From: Faecalitalea sp. UBA4312
Lineage (GTDB): Bacteria; Bacillota_I; Bacilli_A; Erysipelotrichales; Erysipelotrichaceae
Direction of reading: 5' to 3'
DNA: 64,000 bases
NCBI GenBank assembly: GCA_002394635.1
Contig: DGUK01000091.1
Location: 11,147-75,146 of the forward strand
Shown here: piece by piece, positions 36,011-45,242 of the stretch
Layout: the number at the start of each line of letters is the position of its first letter
Numbering within the stretch: position 1 is the stretch's first letter
Made by a program: the position numbers and the translations under genes
The notes under the pieces: generated by a model
What the model was told of the DNA's origin: nothing
The model's database searches: none
What the model saw: the letters and a program-made list of their open reading frames with translations, nothing else

Positions 36011-36882
36011 TGCACGTCCTCCTTGCGCGTGTTTTCCAGGATGTATTGCACAAAGGTCCGGGCTGCCCGTGGCATCAGTTCCCATTGGTTCCAGGCTAAC
36101 GCAACCGTTCTTTTTAACGGCTGAAAAATCGGACGAATGGCCACCTGGTCTTCAAATCCCTGAATGACCAGCTCATACAGAATAGAATAGCCTAAACCTT
36201 GTTTCACCATTTCAATAATAGACGTATCATCATAGACCTTGTATTCAATATGTGGACGCAGCCCTTCTTTTTCAAAGGCTTGTAGCGCTACGCTTTGTTT
36301 TCCCTCATCCAGTACGATCAACGAGGCCTTTTCCAACTGTTCCAATGGAATCATTTCTTGTTTGGCCAGCTCACTTTCTATTGGAAGGACAGCCACCATC
36401 CGATCCTCATAGATTGGATAGGTTTCCACATCCGCTACCATTTTTTCATTCACAAATCCAAAGTCAATGCTGCCATCCAGGATCCATTGATTAATATTGG
36501 AGTATTCCCCCTGGATCAGCTCAAACCGCACCTGTGGATACAAGAGCTTAAATTCCTTGATCCAGCGAGGCAGCCAATGCCGTGATACAGAGACAAATGT
36601 CCCGATCCGGATGGTCTGTTGTTCCAAGCCTTCCATTTCTTTTTTCTTCTGCTCCAAAGAACGAATGGCCGTACTGATCGCTTGTATATAGGGATAGTAC
36701 ATTTGTCCATCTGCGGTCAGCTGCACTCCTTGTTTATTGCGTACAAACAGCGTTGTCTGTAAGGTTTTCTCCAGCGACTGGATCATCTGGGATACAGCAC
36801 TCTGCGTATAACCATTCTTTTTAGCTGCTTTGGTAAAGCTTTGAAGTTCCGCAACATCCATAAACATTTCATATTGTGTCAT
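36007..36882 (-). CDS. LysR family transcriptional regulator
   Basis: 291 residues. Helix-turn-helix KKNGYTQSAVSQMIQSLEK near residues 18-40, then the effector domain. It is upstream of and overlapping the alpha/beta hydrolase gene, and divergent from azlC. Either the hydrolase or azlCD could be its target; the latter is the classic LysR arrangement. Confidence 0.87.
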   Translation of the reverse strand: MTQYEMFMDVAELQSFTKAAKKNGYTQSAVSQMIQSLEKTLQTTLFVRNKQGVQLTADGQMYYPYIQAISTAIRSLEQKKKEMEGLEQQTIRIGTFVSVSRHWLPRWIKEFKLLYPQVRFELIQGEYSNINQWILDGSIDFGFVNEKMVADVETYPIYEDRMVAVLPIESELAKQEMIPLEQLEKASLIVLDEGKQSVALQAFEKEGLRPHIEYKVYDDTSIIEMVKQGLGYSILYELVIQGFEDQVAIRPIFQPLKRTVALAWNQWELMPRAARTFVQYILENTRKEDVQ

Positions 36883-36920
36883 ACATTATCATTCCTTATT
36901 CATTTATCATTTCTATTAAT

Positions 36921-36956
36921 TTTACTAATTTTAACATAGAAATTATAATGAAACTA
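36921..36956 (+). promoter_or_regulatory. Leaderless-type promoter of azlC
   Basis: TTTACT at 36921-36926 and a consensus TATAAT at 36944-36949 are exactly 17 bp apart; the -10 box ends six bases before the azlC ATG at 36956. Transcription would begin at or beside the start codon, leaving no room for a Shine-Dalgarno site, and none is seen. Confidence 0.65.
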
Positions 36957-37669
36957 TGTATAGTCGGAAAGAAGTGTTTAAAAAAGGAATGCACGATGCC
37001 ATTCCGATCATGTTGGGATATTTTGCGGTGGGTTTTTCATTGGGAATTGCCGCCAAAAATGCCGGATTGACCCCTTTTCAGGGTTTTGTGACCAGCTTTT
37101 TAGGCAATGCGTCCGCCGGCGAATACGTTGCCTTTTCAATCATAGCTGCCCAGGGAACCTATTTGGAGATGGCCATCGGCACCTTGATCACCAACGCCCG
37201 CTATTTACTGATGAGCGCTTCTTTAACGCAAAAGATCGATGAAAATACATCATTATTCCATCGTATGCTGGTTGCTTTTGATATTACAGATGAACTGTTT
37301 GGTTTGGGAATTGCCAACATCGCTTCCTATGGCCCCTTTTATATGTACGGTGCCTATCTTATGGCGATTCCGGGATGGTCTCTAGGTACCATGTTCGGCG
37401 TGATAGCCGGTAATCTGTTGCCGGGACGTATTGTCAGTGCATTAAGCGTTGCTCTGTTTGGTATGTTCATGGCCATTATCATACCGCCATGTAAAAACGA
37501 TTCAAAACTGCGTATTCTGGTTTTATTAAGCTTTGCGATCAGTTTTCTCTGGGATCTGATACCATTTTTTCAGGTCGTTTCCTCAGGAACCAAAACAATC
37601 ATCTTAACTTTGATCATTTCAAGTGGTGCGGCCCTTCTATGGCCTAGAAAAGAGGATGACAATGCATAA
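36956..37669 (+). CDS. azlC: AzlC-family branched-chain amino acid exporter, large subunit
   Basis: 237 residues with about five to six membrane segments; the AzlC signature PIMLGYFAVGFSLG followed by FLGNASAGEY and TLITNARYLLMSASL is clear. With AzlD it exports branched-chain amino acids or analogues. The start Met is followed by a normal AzlC amphipathic N-terminus, so the ATG looks correct although it has no Shine-Dalgarno sequence. Coupled to azlD by overlap. Confidence 0.92.
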   Translation: MYSRKEVFKKGMHDAIPIMLGYFAVGFSLGIAAKNAGLTPFQGFVTSFLGNASAGEYVAFSIIAAQGTYLEMAIGTLITNARYLLMSASLTQKIDENTSLFHRMLVAFDITDELFGLGIANIASYGPFYMYGAYLMAIPGWSLGTMFGVIAGNLLPGRIVSALSVALFGMFMAIIIPPCKNDSKLRILVLLSFAISFLWDLIPFFQVVSSGTKTIILTLIISSGAALLWPRKEDDNA

Positions 37670-37964
37670 TACATGGATCTACATTGCCGTTATGGCCATT
37701 GTCAGCTACATTATCCGAGCTTTACCACTGACATTGATCCGTCGGCCGATCACCAATACCTTTGTAAAATCCTTTTTATATTATGTACCCTATGTCACCC
37801 TGGCCGTTATGACCTTCCCGGCCATTTTGTCCGCCTCCAACTCCATGATTGCCGGTCTGGCAGCCTTTGTGATCGGGGTGATCCTTTCCTGGCGTCAGGC
37901 CAGCTTGTTGCAGGTATCGGTCATCTGTTGTGTAGCGGTGTTTATTATTGAATGTTTCATTTAA
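37662..37964 (+). CDS. azlD: AzlD-family branched-chain amino acid exporter, small subunit
   Basis: 100 residues from the ATG at 37662, which overlaps the azlC stop and has AGAGG seven bases upstream. Four hydrophobic segments and the VSYIIRALPLTLI start are typical of AzlD. Confidence 0.9.
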   Translation: MHNTWIYIAVMAIVSYIIRALPLTLIRRPITNTFVKSFLYYVPYVTLAVMTFPAILSASNSMIAGLAAFVIGVILSWRQASLLQVSVICCVAVFIIECFI

Positions 37965-37969
37965 AAAAA

Positions 37970-37987
37970 GATCCACAAATGTGGATC
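37970..37987. terminator. Bidirectional terminator
   Basis: GATCCACA-aa-TGTGGATC hairpin flanked by A run on the left and T-rich DNA on the right, between converging azlD and the ECF S-component gene. Confidence 0.8.
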
Positions 37988-37991
37988 CTTT

Positions 37992-38543
37992 CTATTTTAA
38001 TTTATCTAATATGGAAGACGGAAGTCGTTTTGTTAATACTCTGACAACCCCCAGTCCGAACAGACGATCCAGATAATCAGTACACAGCTGGACCAGAAAA
38101 CAGCTGAGTGTCAGCCCCAAAGGTGTCTTGGCCAGGATCTGGATCAAGTAGGTTGACCCACTGGAGGTAATCCCCCCAAACAAGTAAGCTGTAATACAGG
38201 CACTGACCAGTGTCGTCGGGATCGTAATCAACAAGGCGGCCAAGAACAGCCATCCAAGGGAGTCCCGTTTCTTTTTATAGACAAAGCCTGTCACCAACCC
38301 CAGCAAAATGCCGACCGGAGCATAATATATCGCATAGACATCATCAAGGATCCCGCCGATCAGAGCACTAATAACGCTAGGGATCATTCCATAAACAGGA
38401 CCGCAGATCGAAGCGATAAAGAACGTTCCGATACTGTCCAAATAGATGGGCAGACGCAGGAATAACGCAATTTGTCCTCCCACTACATTTAGACCCACGG
38501 CCATCGCAATCATACATATATGATATACAGTTATTTTTTTCAT
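37992..38543 (-). CDS. ECF transporter S component (CD3073-like)
   Basis: 183 residues, five to six membrane segments, ECF substrate-binding subunit layout with the AxxVGLNVVGGQIALFLRLP start and a GPVYGMIPSVISALIGG stretch. These subunits bind a vitamin or base and work with the shared EcfAAT module, absent here. It overlaps the nucleoside hydrolase gene by four bases and shares its preQ1-I-like leader. Likely cargo is therefore a nucleoside or a queuosine precursor (inference). It could also be a general nucleoside S component. Confidence 0.78.
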   Translation of the reverse strand: MKKITVYHICMIAMAVGLNVVGGQIALFLRLPIYLDSIGTFFIASICGPVYGMIPSVISALIGGILDDVYAIYYAPVGILLGLVTGFVYKKKRDSLGWLFLAALLITIPTTLVSACITAYLFGGITSSGSTYLIQILAKTPLGLTLSCFLVQLCTDYLDRLFGLGVVRVLTKRLPSSILDKLK

Positions 38544-39487
38544 ACTTTTTTCTTCTTTCTAAGTACACGATCGATAAAGAACGTAAAGAATCGTTCTGTA
38601 TCCACCTTTGTCAGAACTACCGCATTCGCCGGTTTTCGATAATATCCATAAGCATCCACGATCGACTGTCCTCGTGACAAGCTCTGTGTCTCTATATCCA
38701 CAAAGGCTTCCATGCCTGAACACAGGGATGGATCAATACAATAAGCTACTGCCAAAGGATCGTTGATCACACACCCTCGAAGATGCTCCCATTCCCAATG
38801 AAACTGAAAATAGTATTTTGTGATCTTCCGTAAAAAAGAGCCTTGTTCCGGATTGATTTGTTCCATTTCATCCAACATCTCTGGCTTCAAAATAATCTGA
38901 CGGGTCACGTCCAGATCAACCATGTGGATCTTTTTATGATGTTCGGCCATCGTATGGTAGACCAAAGCCGCTGCTTCCGGATCCTCCCAGTAGTTATATT
39001 CCGCTACCGGAGAACAGTTTCCTTGTTCCTTGAAAGCCCCTCCCATAGAAATGAGTTGTTCAATTTGTAGAAATGCCTGCTTGTCATATTCGATCAGATT
39101 GGCCAGGTTTGTCATCGGCCCGATCGCAATGACTGTACAAGGCTGTTTCCGTAATGTATCCGATAAGAATTCGACAGCGCTTTGATTCTGATGGTACCCA
39201 TCCACAGATTCTAAAAAGCTTTCACCTAACCCGTCAATTCCATGGGTATCCAGGGCATCCACATACGCTTTTACCAAAGGATGTCGTGCCCCTGTAAACA
39301 CAGGAATATCCAGCCGGTTCATCTGTTTCAATACTTTCTTCGCATTTTCAAATCCCATTTCTACCGGCGCATTCCCGCTGACAATGGTGATTCCCAGAAT
39401 TTCCAATTCTTCTGACTGTATCGCCAACATGATGGCCATACTGTCATCAATACCGGGATCACAATCGATAATCACTTTTTTTCTCAT
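38540..39487 (-). CDS. Nucleoside hydrolase (IunH family)
   Basis: 315 residues. The Ca2+-binding signature IIDCDPGIDDSMAI at residues 5-18 and NDPLAVAYCIDP near 240 are intact. Such enzymes release the base from a ribonucleoside; queuosine hydrolases of the QueK type belong to the same fold. It is first in an operon with an ECF S component under a preQ1-I-like riboswitch, which favours a queuosine-linked role over ordinary purine or pyrimidine salvage (inference). The start has AGGGGAA upstream. Confidence 0.87.
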   Translation of the reverse strand: MRKKVIIDCDPGIDDSMAIMLAIQSEELEILGITIVSGNAPVEMGFENAKKVLKQMNRLDIPVFTGARHPLVKAYVDALDTHGIDGLGESFLESVDGYHQNQSAVEFLSDTLRKQPCTVIAIGPMTNLANLIEYDKQAFLQIEQLISMGGAFKEQGNCSPVAEYNYWEDPEAAALVYHTMAEHHKKIHMVDLDVTRQIILKPEMLDEMEQINPEQGSFLRKITKYYFQFHWEWEHLRGCVINDPLAVAYCIDPSLCSGMEAFVDIETQSLSRGQSIVDAYGYYRKPANAVVLTKVDTERFFTFFIDRVLRKKKKV

Positions 39488-39499
39488 AACGTTCCCCTA

Positions 39500-39600
39500 A
39501 AAAAAACCTTGTCTTACATAGACAAGGTATAAAAAACACATACTAAGTAAATATATTCTTTATCCGCCTATGATTATACTGGGAGGTTTAGAAACCAGTT
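39500..39600 (-). promoter_or_regulatory. Candidate preQ1-I riboswitch (type 2-like) with terminator
   Basis: On the minus strand, arms ACTGG (39595-39599) and CCAGT (39578-39582) enclose TTTCTAAACCTC, close to the preQ1-I type 2 pattern GGTTC-AACC-TCCC; a tail ATAATCATAGG follows (to 39567). Downstream is an intrinsic terminator (ACCTTGTC/GACAAGGT, 39506-39528, then eight T). The tail CATAGG (39567-39572) can also pair with TCTATG (39517-39522) inside the terminator, giving a simple OFF switch: ligand ties up the tail and the terminator forms. A TTGAAA-17-TATAAA promoter precedes it. The tail is less A-rich than usual. Confidence 0.62.
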
Positions 39601-39650
39601 CTTTTTATTTATATGACAGATAAAGAATTTTTTCAAGTAAAGATGGACAT

Positions 39651-40991
39651 TTACTGAAATAAATCCTGATTCATCCTTCTTTGCAGGACAACGGACAGAA
39701 TATAACAGGAAGCTTCGGTAATCAGTACAGCTAACCAAAGTATATCCAAGTTACCAAAACAGACTGACAGGATATAGAAGGAGCCGACAATCACCACAAA
39801 CTGCCGACAGATATTTAAAATCAGGGTATAATTGGCATGGTTCAATGCCTGCATAAATGTAGAACGAATCAGGCAGGCTCCCCCAAACGGCAAAGAAAGA
39901 CAACATAGCCGTAACGCAACAGTGCCGATCCGCATCATAGTATCGGAAGCATCAAACAAGGTTAAAAAGACCGATGGGAACAGCTCCAGTACGACCATGG
40001 CCCCACCCATATAAATGACCGCAAACCGAAACGCCAAGGACATCGTCTGTTTCACACGCTCATCCAGACGTTTGGCATAGTTGTAGGAAAGGATCGGGAT
40101 CATGCCATTGTTCAGACCGAAAATCGGCATATAACAGAAATTCTGCAGTTTCAGCCAAATACCATAAACGGCCGTAGCCGTCGTGCTATAACCCAGCAGA
40201 ATGACATTGACACATAGGGCTGTCAGAGAGTTTAATCCGATGGTGATCATGCTGGGAATCCCAATCTCAAAGATCTCCCTGGTGATCTTTGAACGATATT
40301 TGATTTCTTTGATATGAAACTGGATCCATTGATTTTTATGCAAATTGAGAATAAAAGCGACTACAGCTGCCAGGATCTGTCCCAAAACCGTCGCCCAGGC
40401 TGCACCGGCAATACCCAAAGCTGGAAACGGGCCGATACCAAAGATCAATAGAGGATCAAAGACAATATTGAAGATAGCTCCGGCGGCTTGAGCTGTCATA
40501 GCTGAAACAGAATGTCCGGAACATACCAACATCTTTTCGAAATACTGTCCGGAGAATACGCCAAGACTAACACACCACGCAATACGTAAATACATGGTTC
40601 CATATTCCACAATCTCTGAAATGTTTGTCTGGGCAGCATAAAAGGCATGAGGTACTGTACATCCCAGCACCAGAAACAAAAGATAGAACATCAGATTCAA
40701 AAAGATTCCTGTATGGGCTGTATCATTAGCCCCTTTCAGATCCTGTTTTGCGGCATAACGGGGAATCAGCGCATTGATGCCGACACCGATACCAACCGCA
40801 ATCGCATTGGCAATCTGCTGCATAGGAAAGGCTAGGGAAACGGCTGTAAGAGCATTTTCTGAAATCCTGGCTACAAACATGGAATCGACGATATTATAGA
40901 GAGCCTGGATGAAAAAAGAGATCATCATCGGCAAGGACATATCAACTAATAACTGAGGGATCGGCATCGCAGCCAGTTTGTTTTTTTCCAT
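39651..40991 (-). CDS. MATE family efflux transporter
   Basis: 446 residues, 12 membrane segments. Typical starts MPIPQLLVDMSLPMMISFF and duplicated halves (LGIAGAAWATVLGQ in the middle) show the MATE fold, which exports cationic drugs or metabolites in exchange for Na+ or H+. Substrate unknown. Confidence 0.92.
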   Translation of the reverse strand: MEKNKLAAMPIPQLLVDMSLPMMISFFIQALYNIVDSMFVARISENALTAVSLAFPMQQIANAIAVGIGVGINALIPRYAAKQDLKGANDTAHTGIFLNLMFYLLFLVLGCTVPHAFYAAQTNISEIVEYGTMYLRIAWCVSLGVFSGQYFEKMLVCSGHSVSAMTAQAAGAIFNIVFDPLLIFGIGPFPALGIAGAAWATVLGQILAAVVAFILNLHKNQWIQFHIKEIKYRSKITREIFEIGIPSMITIGLNSLTALCVNVILLGYSTTATAVYGIWLKLQNFCYMPIFGLNNGMIPILSYNYAKRLDERVKQTMSLAFRFAVIYMGGAMVVLELFPSVFLTLFDASDTMMRIGTVALRLCCLSLPFGGACLIRSTFMQALNHANYTLILNICRQFVVIVGSFYILSVCFGNLDILWLAVLITEASCYILSVVLQRRMNQDLFQ

Positions 40992-41016
40992 ATGCCTATT
41001 TTATCATCTTTCATAA

Positions 41017-41036
41017 AAAAGACGGACCCTATGTCC
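41017..41036 (-). terminator. Weak terminator after the flavin reductase gene
   Basis: Short GGAC-ccta(t)-GTCC hairpin followed on the minus strand by GTCTTTTTT. Confidence 0.5.
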
Positions 41037-41042
41037 ATCATT

Positions 41043-41579
41043 TTATTCAATAATCACATACGCATCGACAATTTCTGCGATATAAGCGACATGCGCATCC
41101 TGATTGGCACCCGTATGATAGCCGTCGACATCTTTGGGATAATGCCGCTGGCACGAGGCATCCAAAGTAGAAAGATCCTGTGTTTCCTTCTGCAGAACAC
41201 GGCACTCCAGCGTCAGAGGATATTGAGCCATGCCCGGTACAGATATCTTATTGGATTCTACCGGGGTCAAGCCGGCTTTATCGATCTTATTCATGTCCCG
41301 GCCCGAGCATGTACCACAGATCTTTGTGATTTGCGGGTCCTGGGCCCCCATGGGAATGCTGATGGTAAACTCTCCATTCTGATCCAGTTGCTGTCGGGAA
41401 TATCGATGTTCCCTGACATAGACGGTAAATATCGGTTTGGACCATTCAATGCCTAACGAACCCCATCCGATGACCATAGAATTCAAGGTTTCGGCTTTTG
41501 TGTTCAGCAGGACACCATGAGGCAATGCCTCCAAAATCTGTTGGGCATATTCCCATACTTCTATTTTCTTTTTATGCAT
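41043..41579 (-). CDS. Flavin reductase-like (FMN-binding split barrel) protein
   Basis: 178 residues from the ATG at 41577-41579, at normal spacing from AAGGAGG. The split-barrel fold is seen in GVLLNTKAETLNSMVIGWGS, PIFTVYVREHRYSRQ and GEFTISIPM. Members bind FMN and reduce flavins or act as oxidoreductases. It shares an eight-base overlap with the upstream MATE gene, so they are coupled; what the pair does is unknown. Confidence 0.82.
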   Translation of the reverse strand: MHKKKIEVWEYAQQILEALPHGVLLNTKAETLNSMVIGWGSLGIEWSKPIFTVYVREHRYSRQQLDQNGEFTISIPMGAQDPQITKICGTCSGRDMNKIDKAGLTPVESNKISVPGMAQYPLTLECRVLQKETQDLSTLDASCQRHYPKDVDGYHTGANQDAHVAYIAEIVDAYVIIE

Positions 41580-42927
41580 ATTCATCCTCCTTTGGTAAAG
41601 ATCGGAAAAATCCGATCAAAAACGGAATCGTAACGATCGTTGTGATCACTTCCGCAAAGAATCGGGACATTTCCAGTCCCTGTAATCCCCATATCATTGT
41701 CAGTATGACCAGTACCGGCAACAAAGCCAGTCCGCTACGCAAAGAAGCAAGAAATGTCGCAATCCGGCTTTTCCCGATGGATTGAAACAACATGTTTCCG
41801 AAGGCGGAACAAGGCATAACACACATACTAAGACACTGCCAGCGCAAGGCGGCTACACCAACCTCAATGACATTCGGGTCATCCCGAAACTGCCGGATGA
41901 TCACCGGTGCAAAAAGATATCCGCAAAGACCGATGATGCTCAAAGCAATGGTTCCGGTTGTCAGCACAAAGAAAAAAGCAGAACGTACCCGTGAATACTT
42001 CTTCGCACCATAGTTGAAAGCGCTGACCGGCTGTAAACCTTGGCCGATCCCAATGCACACACAAAACAGAAACATGATAACTTGATTGGCTACGGCCATA
42101 CCGGCTATGGCAGCATCCCCATATGGTTTGGCACACGCATTGATTGCGATGGTTGAAATAGAATTCAATATCTGACGGACCATGGAAGGCATGCCGGTGG
42201 CAATGATATTCAGCAAGATCTGACTGTGTCTGGCTACATACTGCCAGCGGAATACACTCTGTGTTCGGCCCCGCAGGTATGGAATATACAGAAAAAGAAC
42301 GCTGATATACTGACTGATCATCGTCGATATTCCAGCTCCTTCAATGCCCATATGACACCCCAGAATCAAAAACGCATCCCCAAATATATTCAAAATTCCT
42401 CCGGAAGTCAAGCCGATCATCGCAAAAAATGCCTTGCCCTCATAGCGAAGGATATTATTCATCACGCAGGAAGAGGTCATAGCCGGCGCTGCCAGCAATA
42501 TATAAAACGCATAGATCCGCGCATAAGGAAGAATGGTTTCGGTACTGCCTAGTAAGCGCATCAGTGGATCCATAAAGAGCATACCAGCTACGCAGATCCC
42601 TAAACCGGACACAACTGCATAAAACAAGCTTGTCGATGCGTATACCCTTGCCTTTTCTATTTCTTTGGCACCCAGCTGTCGGGAAATATGGCTACCGGCT
42701 CCGTGACCATACATAAAGCCAAAAGCCTGCAAAATAGCCATGAGCCCGATGACCACGCCACAAGCTCCGGTTGCACTGGTTCCGATCGTCCCTACAAAAT
42801 AGGTATCGGCCATATTATAAAACATCGTTACCAGCATCGAAATGACTGTTGGAATTGCCAGGACTGTTACCAGTCTGGCAATCGGTGTTTCTGTCATCCG
42901 TTGATACTGTACATCTGCTTTCTCCAT
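41572..42927 (-). CDS. MATE family efflux transporter
   Basis: 451 residues from the ATG at 42925-42927 with GGAGG five bases upstream (an in-frame TTG sits on top of the Shine-Dalgarno site). Twelve membrane segments and MATE motifs PIARLVTVLAIPTVISML and GQGLQPVSAFNYGAKKY. Overlaps the flavin reductase gene downstream. Confidence 0.92.
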   Translation of the reverse strand: MEKADVQYQRMTETPIARLVTVLAIPTVISMLVTMFYNMADTYFVGTIGTSATGACGVVIGLMAILQAFGFMYGHGAGSHISRQLGAKEIEKARVYASTSLFYAVVSGLGICVAGMLFMDPLMRLLGSTETILPYARIYAFYILLAAPAMTSSCVMNNILRYEGKAFFAMIGLTSGGILNIFGDAFLILGCHMGIEGAGISTMISQYISVLFLYIPYLRGRTQSVFRWQYVARHSQILLNIIATGMPSMVRQILNSISTIAINACAKPYGDAAIAGMAVANQVIMFLFCVCIGIGQGLQPVSAFNYGAKKYSRVRSAFFFVLTTGTIALSIIGLCGYLFAPVIIRQFRDDPNVIEVGVAALRWQCLSMCVMPCSAFGNMLFQSIGKSRIATFLASLRSGLALLPVLVILTMIWGLQGLEMSRFFAEVITTIVTIPFLIGFFRSLPKEDEYA

Positions 42928-42946
42928 ACTTGCCTCCAAAAAAGAA

Positions 42947-42966
42947 AAGAAGACTCAAGTCTTCTT
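42947..42966 (-). terminator. Terminator after the DUF349 gene
   Basis: AAGAAGACT and AGTCTTCTT arms with a two-base loop core, followed on the minus strand by TTTCTTTTTT. Confidence 0.8.
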
Positions 42967-44125
42967 ATTCTGCTAATTTTTCATCAATGTCTTTGATTTC
43001 AGCTTCCAATTGAGCAATGAAATCTTGTTTTTCTTCAATTTCTCTAGCGATTTCCTCTCGATTGGATTCACTGACAAGACCATTCATATCATCCGTCAGA
43101 CGTTCAATCTGACGTTTCTGATTGTTGATCTGTTCCTGTTTCCGGACTTTCGCATCTTTCATACGACCTTCCCACTGCACATGCTTCTGGTCATTAAAGG
43201 CACGTAATCCATCAAAGTACGTATCCATTGCCTGGCGGAATTCCGGCCAGATCTGATTTTCCTTTTCACGGCCACAGGATCCGATTTCTTTCCACTGATT
43301 GCTCAGATTTTTCATTGCCTGCGTGTTTTCACGTGTAAATGAATTGGTTTCCACCATCAGCTTTGCCTGTTCAATCAATTCCTTCTTCTTTTCGAAATTT
43401 TCCTGCTGACGTGCATGAAGCTCATCATAGTAAGCGTTTCGACGATCAAAGAATACCTGACGCGCTGCACAGAAATCCTGCCATAACGCATCTTCATATT
43501 CGCGGCCTGCATTACCGGCCTTTTTCCATTCTTCCATCAGTCCACGATACTTTTCACTGGTTTCTTTCCATTGCTCAGAATCTTGTAATTCCTTGGCTTT
43601 TTCAATCAGTTCCTGTTTGATTCCACGAACTTCCGCAAATTTTTCATTCATCTTTTCCCAGTGCTCATGCTTCCGGTCATAGAATGTCTGCCGGGCACCG
43701 TTAAAACGCTCCCACAAGGAATCATCGGTTTCCCGACCTGCAGGACCCACCTTTTTCCACTGGTTCATCAGTTCCGTCATCTTCTTTGTGGCAACCTGCC
43801 ATTGTTCGGATTGAGAAACTTCTTCAGCTTCCTTGATCAGAGCACTTTTCAGTTCTTCATTTTTCTGGAAGATTGCAGTTCTTTTTGCATATAACGCATC
43901 GATCAGTTTTTCAAACTCATCACGAAGCGTTTCTTCATATGCTGACTCCGAGTAACGGATACGACGCCAGCGTCTTTTTAAATCATTAATAACTCGCTGC
44001 GTTTCGTTCCAATCTTCCGAATCCTGAATATTCTTTGCTTCTTCAATTAGTTCTTCTTTTTGCTTAATATCCGCATCCATATCATCGACTGCTTCATAGA
44101 AGTCATCGTTGTAATCTTGTGACAT
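42965..44125 (-). CDS. DUF349 repeat protein
   Basis: 386 residues, highly charged and helical. Four to five repeats of about 70 residues each carry the DUF349 pattern of W...MNQWKKVGPAGRE..DDSLWERFNGARQTFYDRK; the clearest copies start near residues 95, 165 and 240. A C-terminal coiled coil covers about 315-386. DUF349 proteins have no settled function; some have been linked to DNA competence or stress. Monocistronic with its own terminator. Confidence 0.88.
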   Translation of the reverse strand: MSQDYNDDFYEAVDDMDADIKQKEELIEEAKNIQDSEDWNETQRVINDLKRRWRRIRYSESAYEETLRDEFEKLIDALYAKRTAIFQKNEELKSALIKEAEEVSQSEQWQVATKKMTELMNQWKKVGPAGRETDDSLWERFNGARQTFYDRKHEHWEKMNEKFAEVRGIKQELIEKAKELQDSEQWKETSEKYRGLMEEWKKAGNAGREYEDALWQDFCAARQVFFDRRNAYYDELHARQQENFEKKKELIEQAKLMVETNSFTRENTQAMKNLSNQWKEIGSCGREKENQIWPEFRQAMDTYFDGLRAFNDQKHVQWEGRMKDAKVRKQEQINNQKRQIERLTDDMNGLVSESNREEIAREIEEKQDFIAQLEAEIKDIDEKLAE

Positions 44126-44350
44126 AATACATTCCCCCTGCTACAAAAAATCTATACAACTATTTTACAACACACTTCAAATTAATTAAACACAAATTCA
44201 ATATTTTCCCAATGAAATTTCAAGTTTTTTCTCTTTTTTCTATATCATGTTTAGATAATTTCTATATTCATTCTCAATGATATGAAAGAATTATCACAAA
44301 GGAGTACTTAACTATGTTATAATCACTCTATTGAAAATCAGGGTGAAAGT

Positions 44351-45229
44351 ATGAAAAAGGGAGAATTATTTCATTTATTATTACTGGTAATGACCGCTTT
44401 GATCTGGGGGATGGCCTTTGTTGCCCAGTCCTTAGGGGCTGACCATTTAGGACCCATCACATTTCTGACCGCACGAAGCTGGCTGGGAGTCGCCGTATTA
44501 ACTCCTTTGATGATGCGGACCTATCGACAAGAATCCATCACAAAAGAACAGATGCTCTATCTTCTCAAAGGAGGATGCACCTGTGGGTTCTTCCTGTTTA
44601 CCGGCAGTCTTCTGCAGCAGATGGGCATCGCTTATACAACCACAGCCAATGCCGGGTTTATCACTGCTTTGTATATGATCATCGTTCCCATCATTTATGG
44701 CTTGAGCGGAAAGAAGATCCCTTTACAGATATGGGCCTCTGTTTTGATCAGTGTATTCGGATTATACCTGTTATGTATCCGCGGTTCCTTTCAGATCAAT
44801 CCCGGCGATGCGCTGACTTTGGCCTGTGCCTTTATGTTTGCCGGACAGATCCTGTCCATCAATCATTTTGTCAAGGATTGCCAACCCATCTTATTATCCG
44901 GTTTACAATTTCTGTTCTGTGCCGTAGTCGGCACCTTCCTGCAGTTTCTGGAGCCCAAATCACTGGCTGATTTCCAGGCAGCCTTGCTGCCGTTGTTGTA
45001 TGCCGGGATTTTCTCCACAGGCATTGCCTATACATTGCAGATCATCGCACAGAAGAATGTAAATCCAACAGTCGCCAGTCTGGTCATGTGTCTGGAAAGT
45101 GTCTTCAGCGCCCTGGGTGGATGGCTCTTATTGGATCAGGTACTATCACCCGTCGAATTATTTGGCTGTGCTCTGATGTTTATTGCCGTATTGATTTCAC
45201 AACTTCCCGTAAAAACAACGCAGGTATAA
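44351..45229 (+). CDS. EamA/DMT-family transporter
   Basis: 292 residues, ten hydrophobic segments in two EamA halves (ALIWGMAFVAQSLGADHLGP at the start; AQKNVNPTVASLVMCLESVF in the second). This is the RhaT/YicL-like drug/metabolite exporter type. A TATAAT box at about 44315 and AGGGTG upstream support the start. Confidence 0.9.
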   Translation: MKKGELFHLLLLVMTALIWGMAFVAQSLGADHLGPITFLTARSWLGVAVLTPLMMRTYRQESITKEQMLYLLKGGCTCGFFLFTGSLLQQMGIAYTTTANAGFITALYMIIVPIIYGLSGKKIPLQIWASVLISVFGLYLLCIRGSFQINPGDALTLACAFMFAGQILSINHFVKDCQPILLSGLQFLFCAVVGTFLQFLEPKSLADFQAALLPLLYAGIFSTGIAYTLQIIAQKNVNPTVASLVMCLESVFSALGGWLLLDQVLSPVELFGCALMFIAVLISQLPVKTTQV

Positions 45230-45239
45230 AACCTGCGTT
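45217..45239. terminator. Bidirectional terminator
   Basis: AACGCAGGT-ataaa-ACCTGCGTT hairpin between the converging EamA and lipoprotein genes. Confidence 0.85.
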
Positions 45240-45242
45240 CTC

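Noticed and set aside
39557-39627. Ten-base stem ATTCTTTATC/GATAAAGAAT as the P1 of a purine riboswitch
   Set aside because: The left arm falls inside the spacer of the putative TTGAAA/TATAAA promoter, so it would not be in the RNA, and the purine-riboswitch core sequences are absent.
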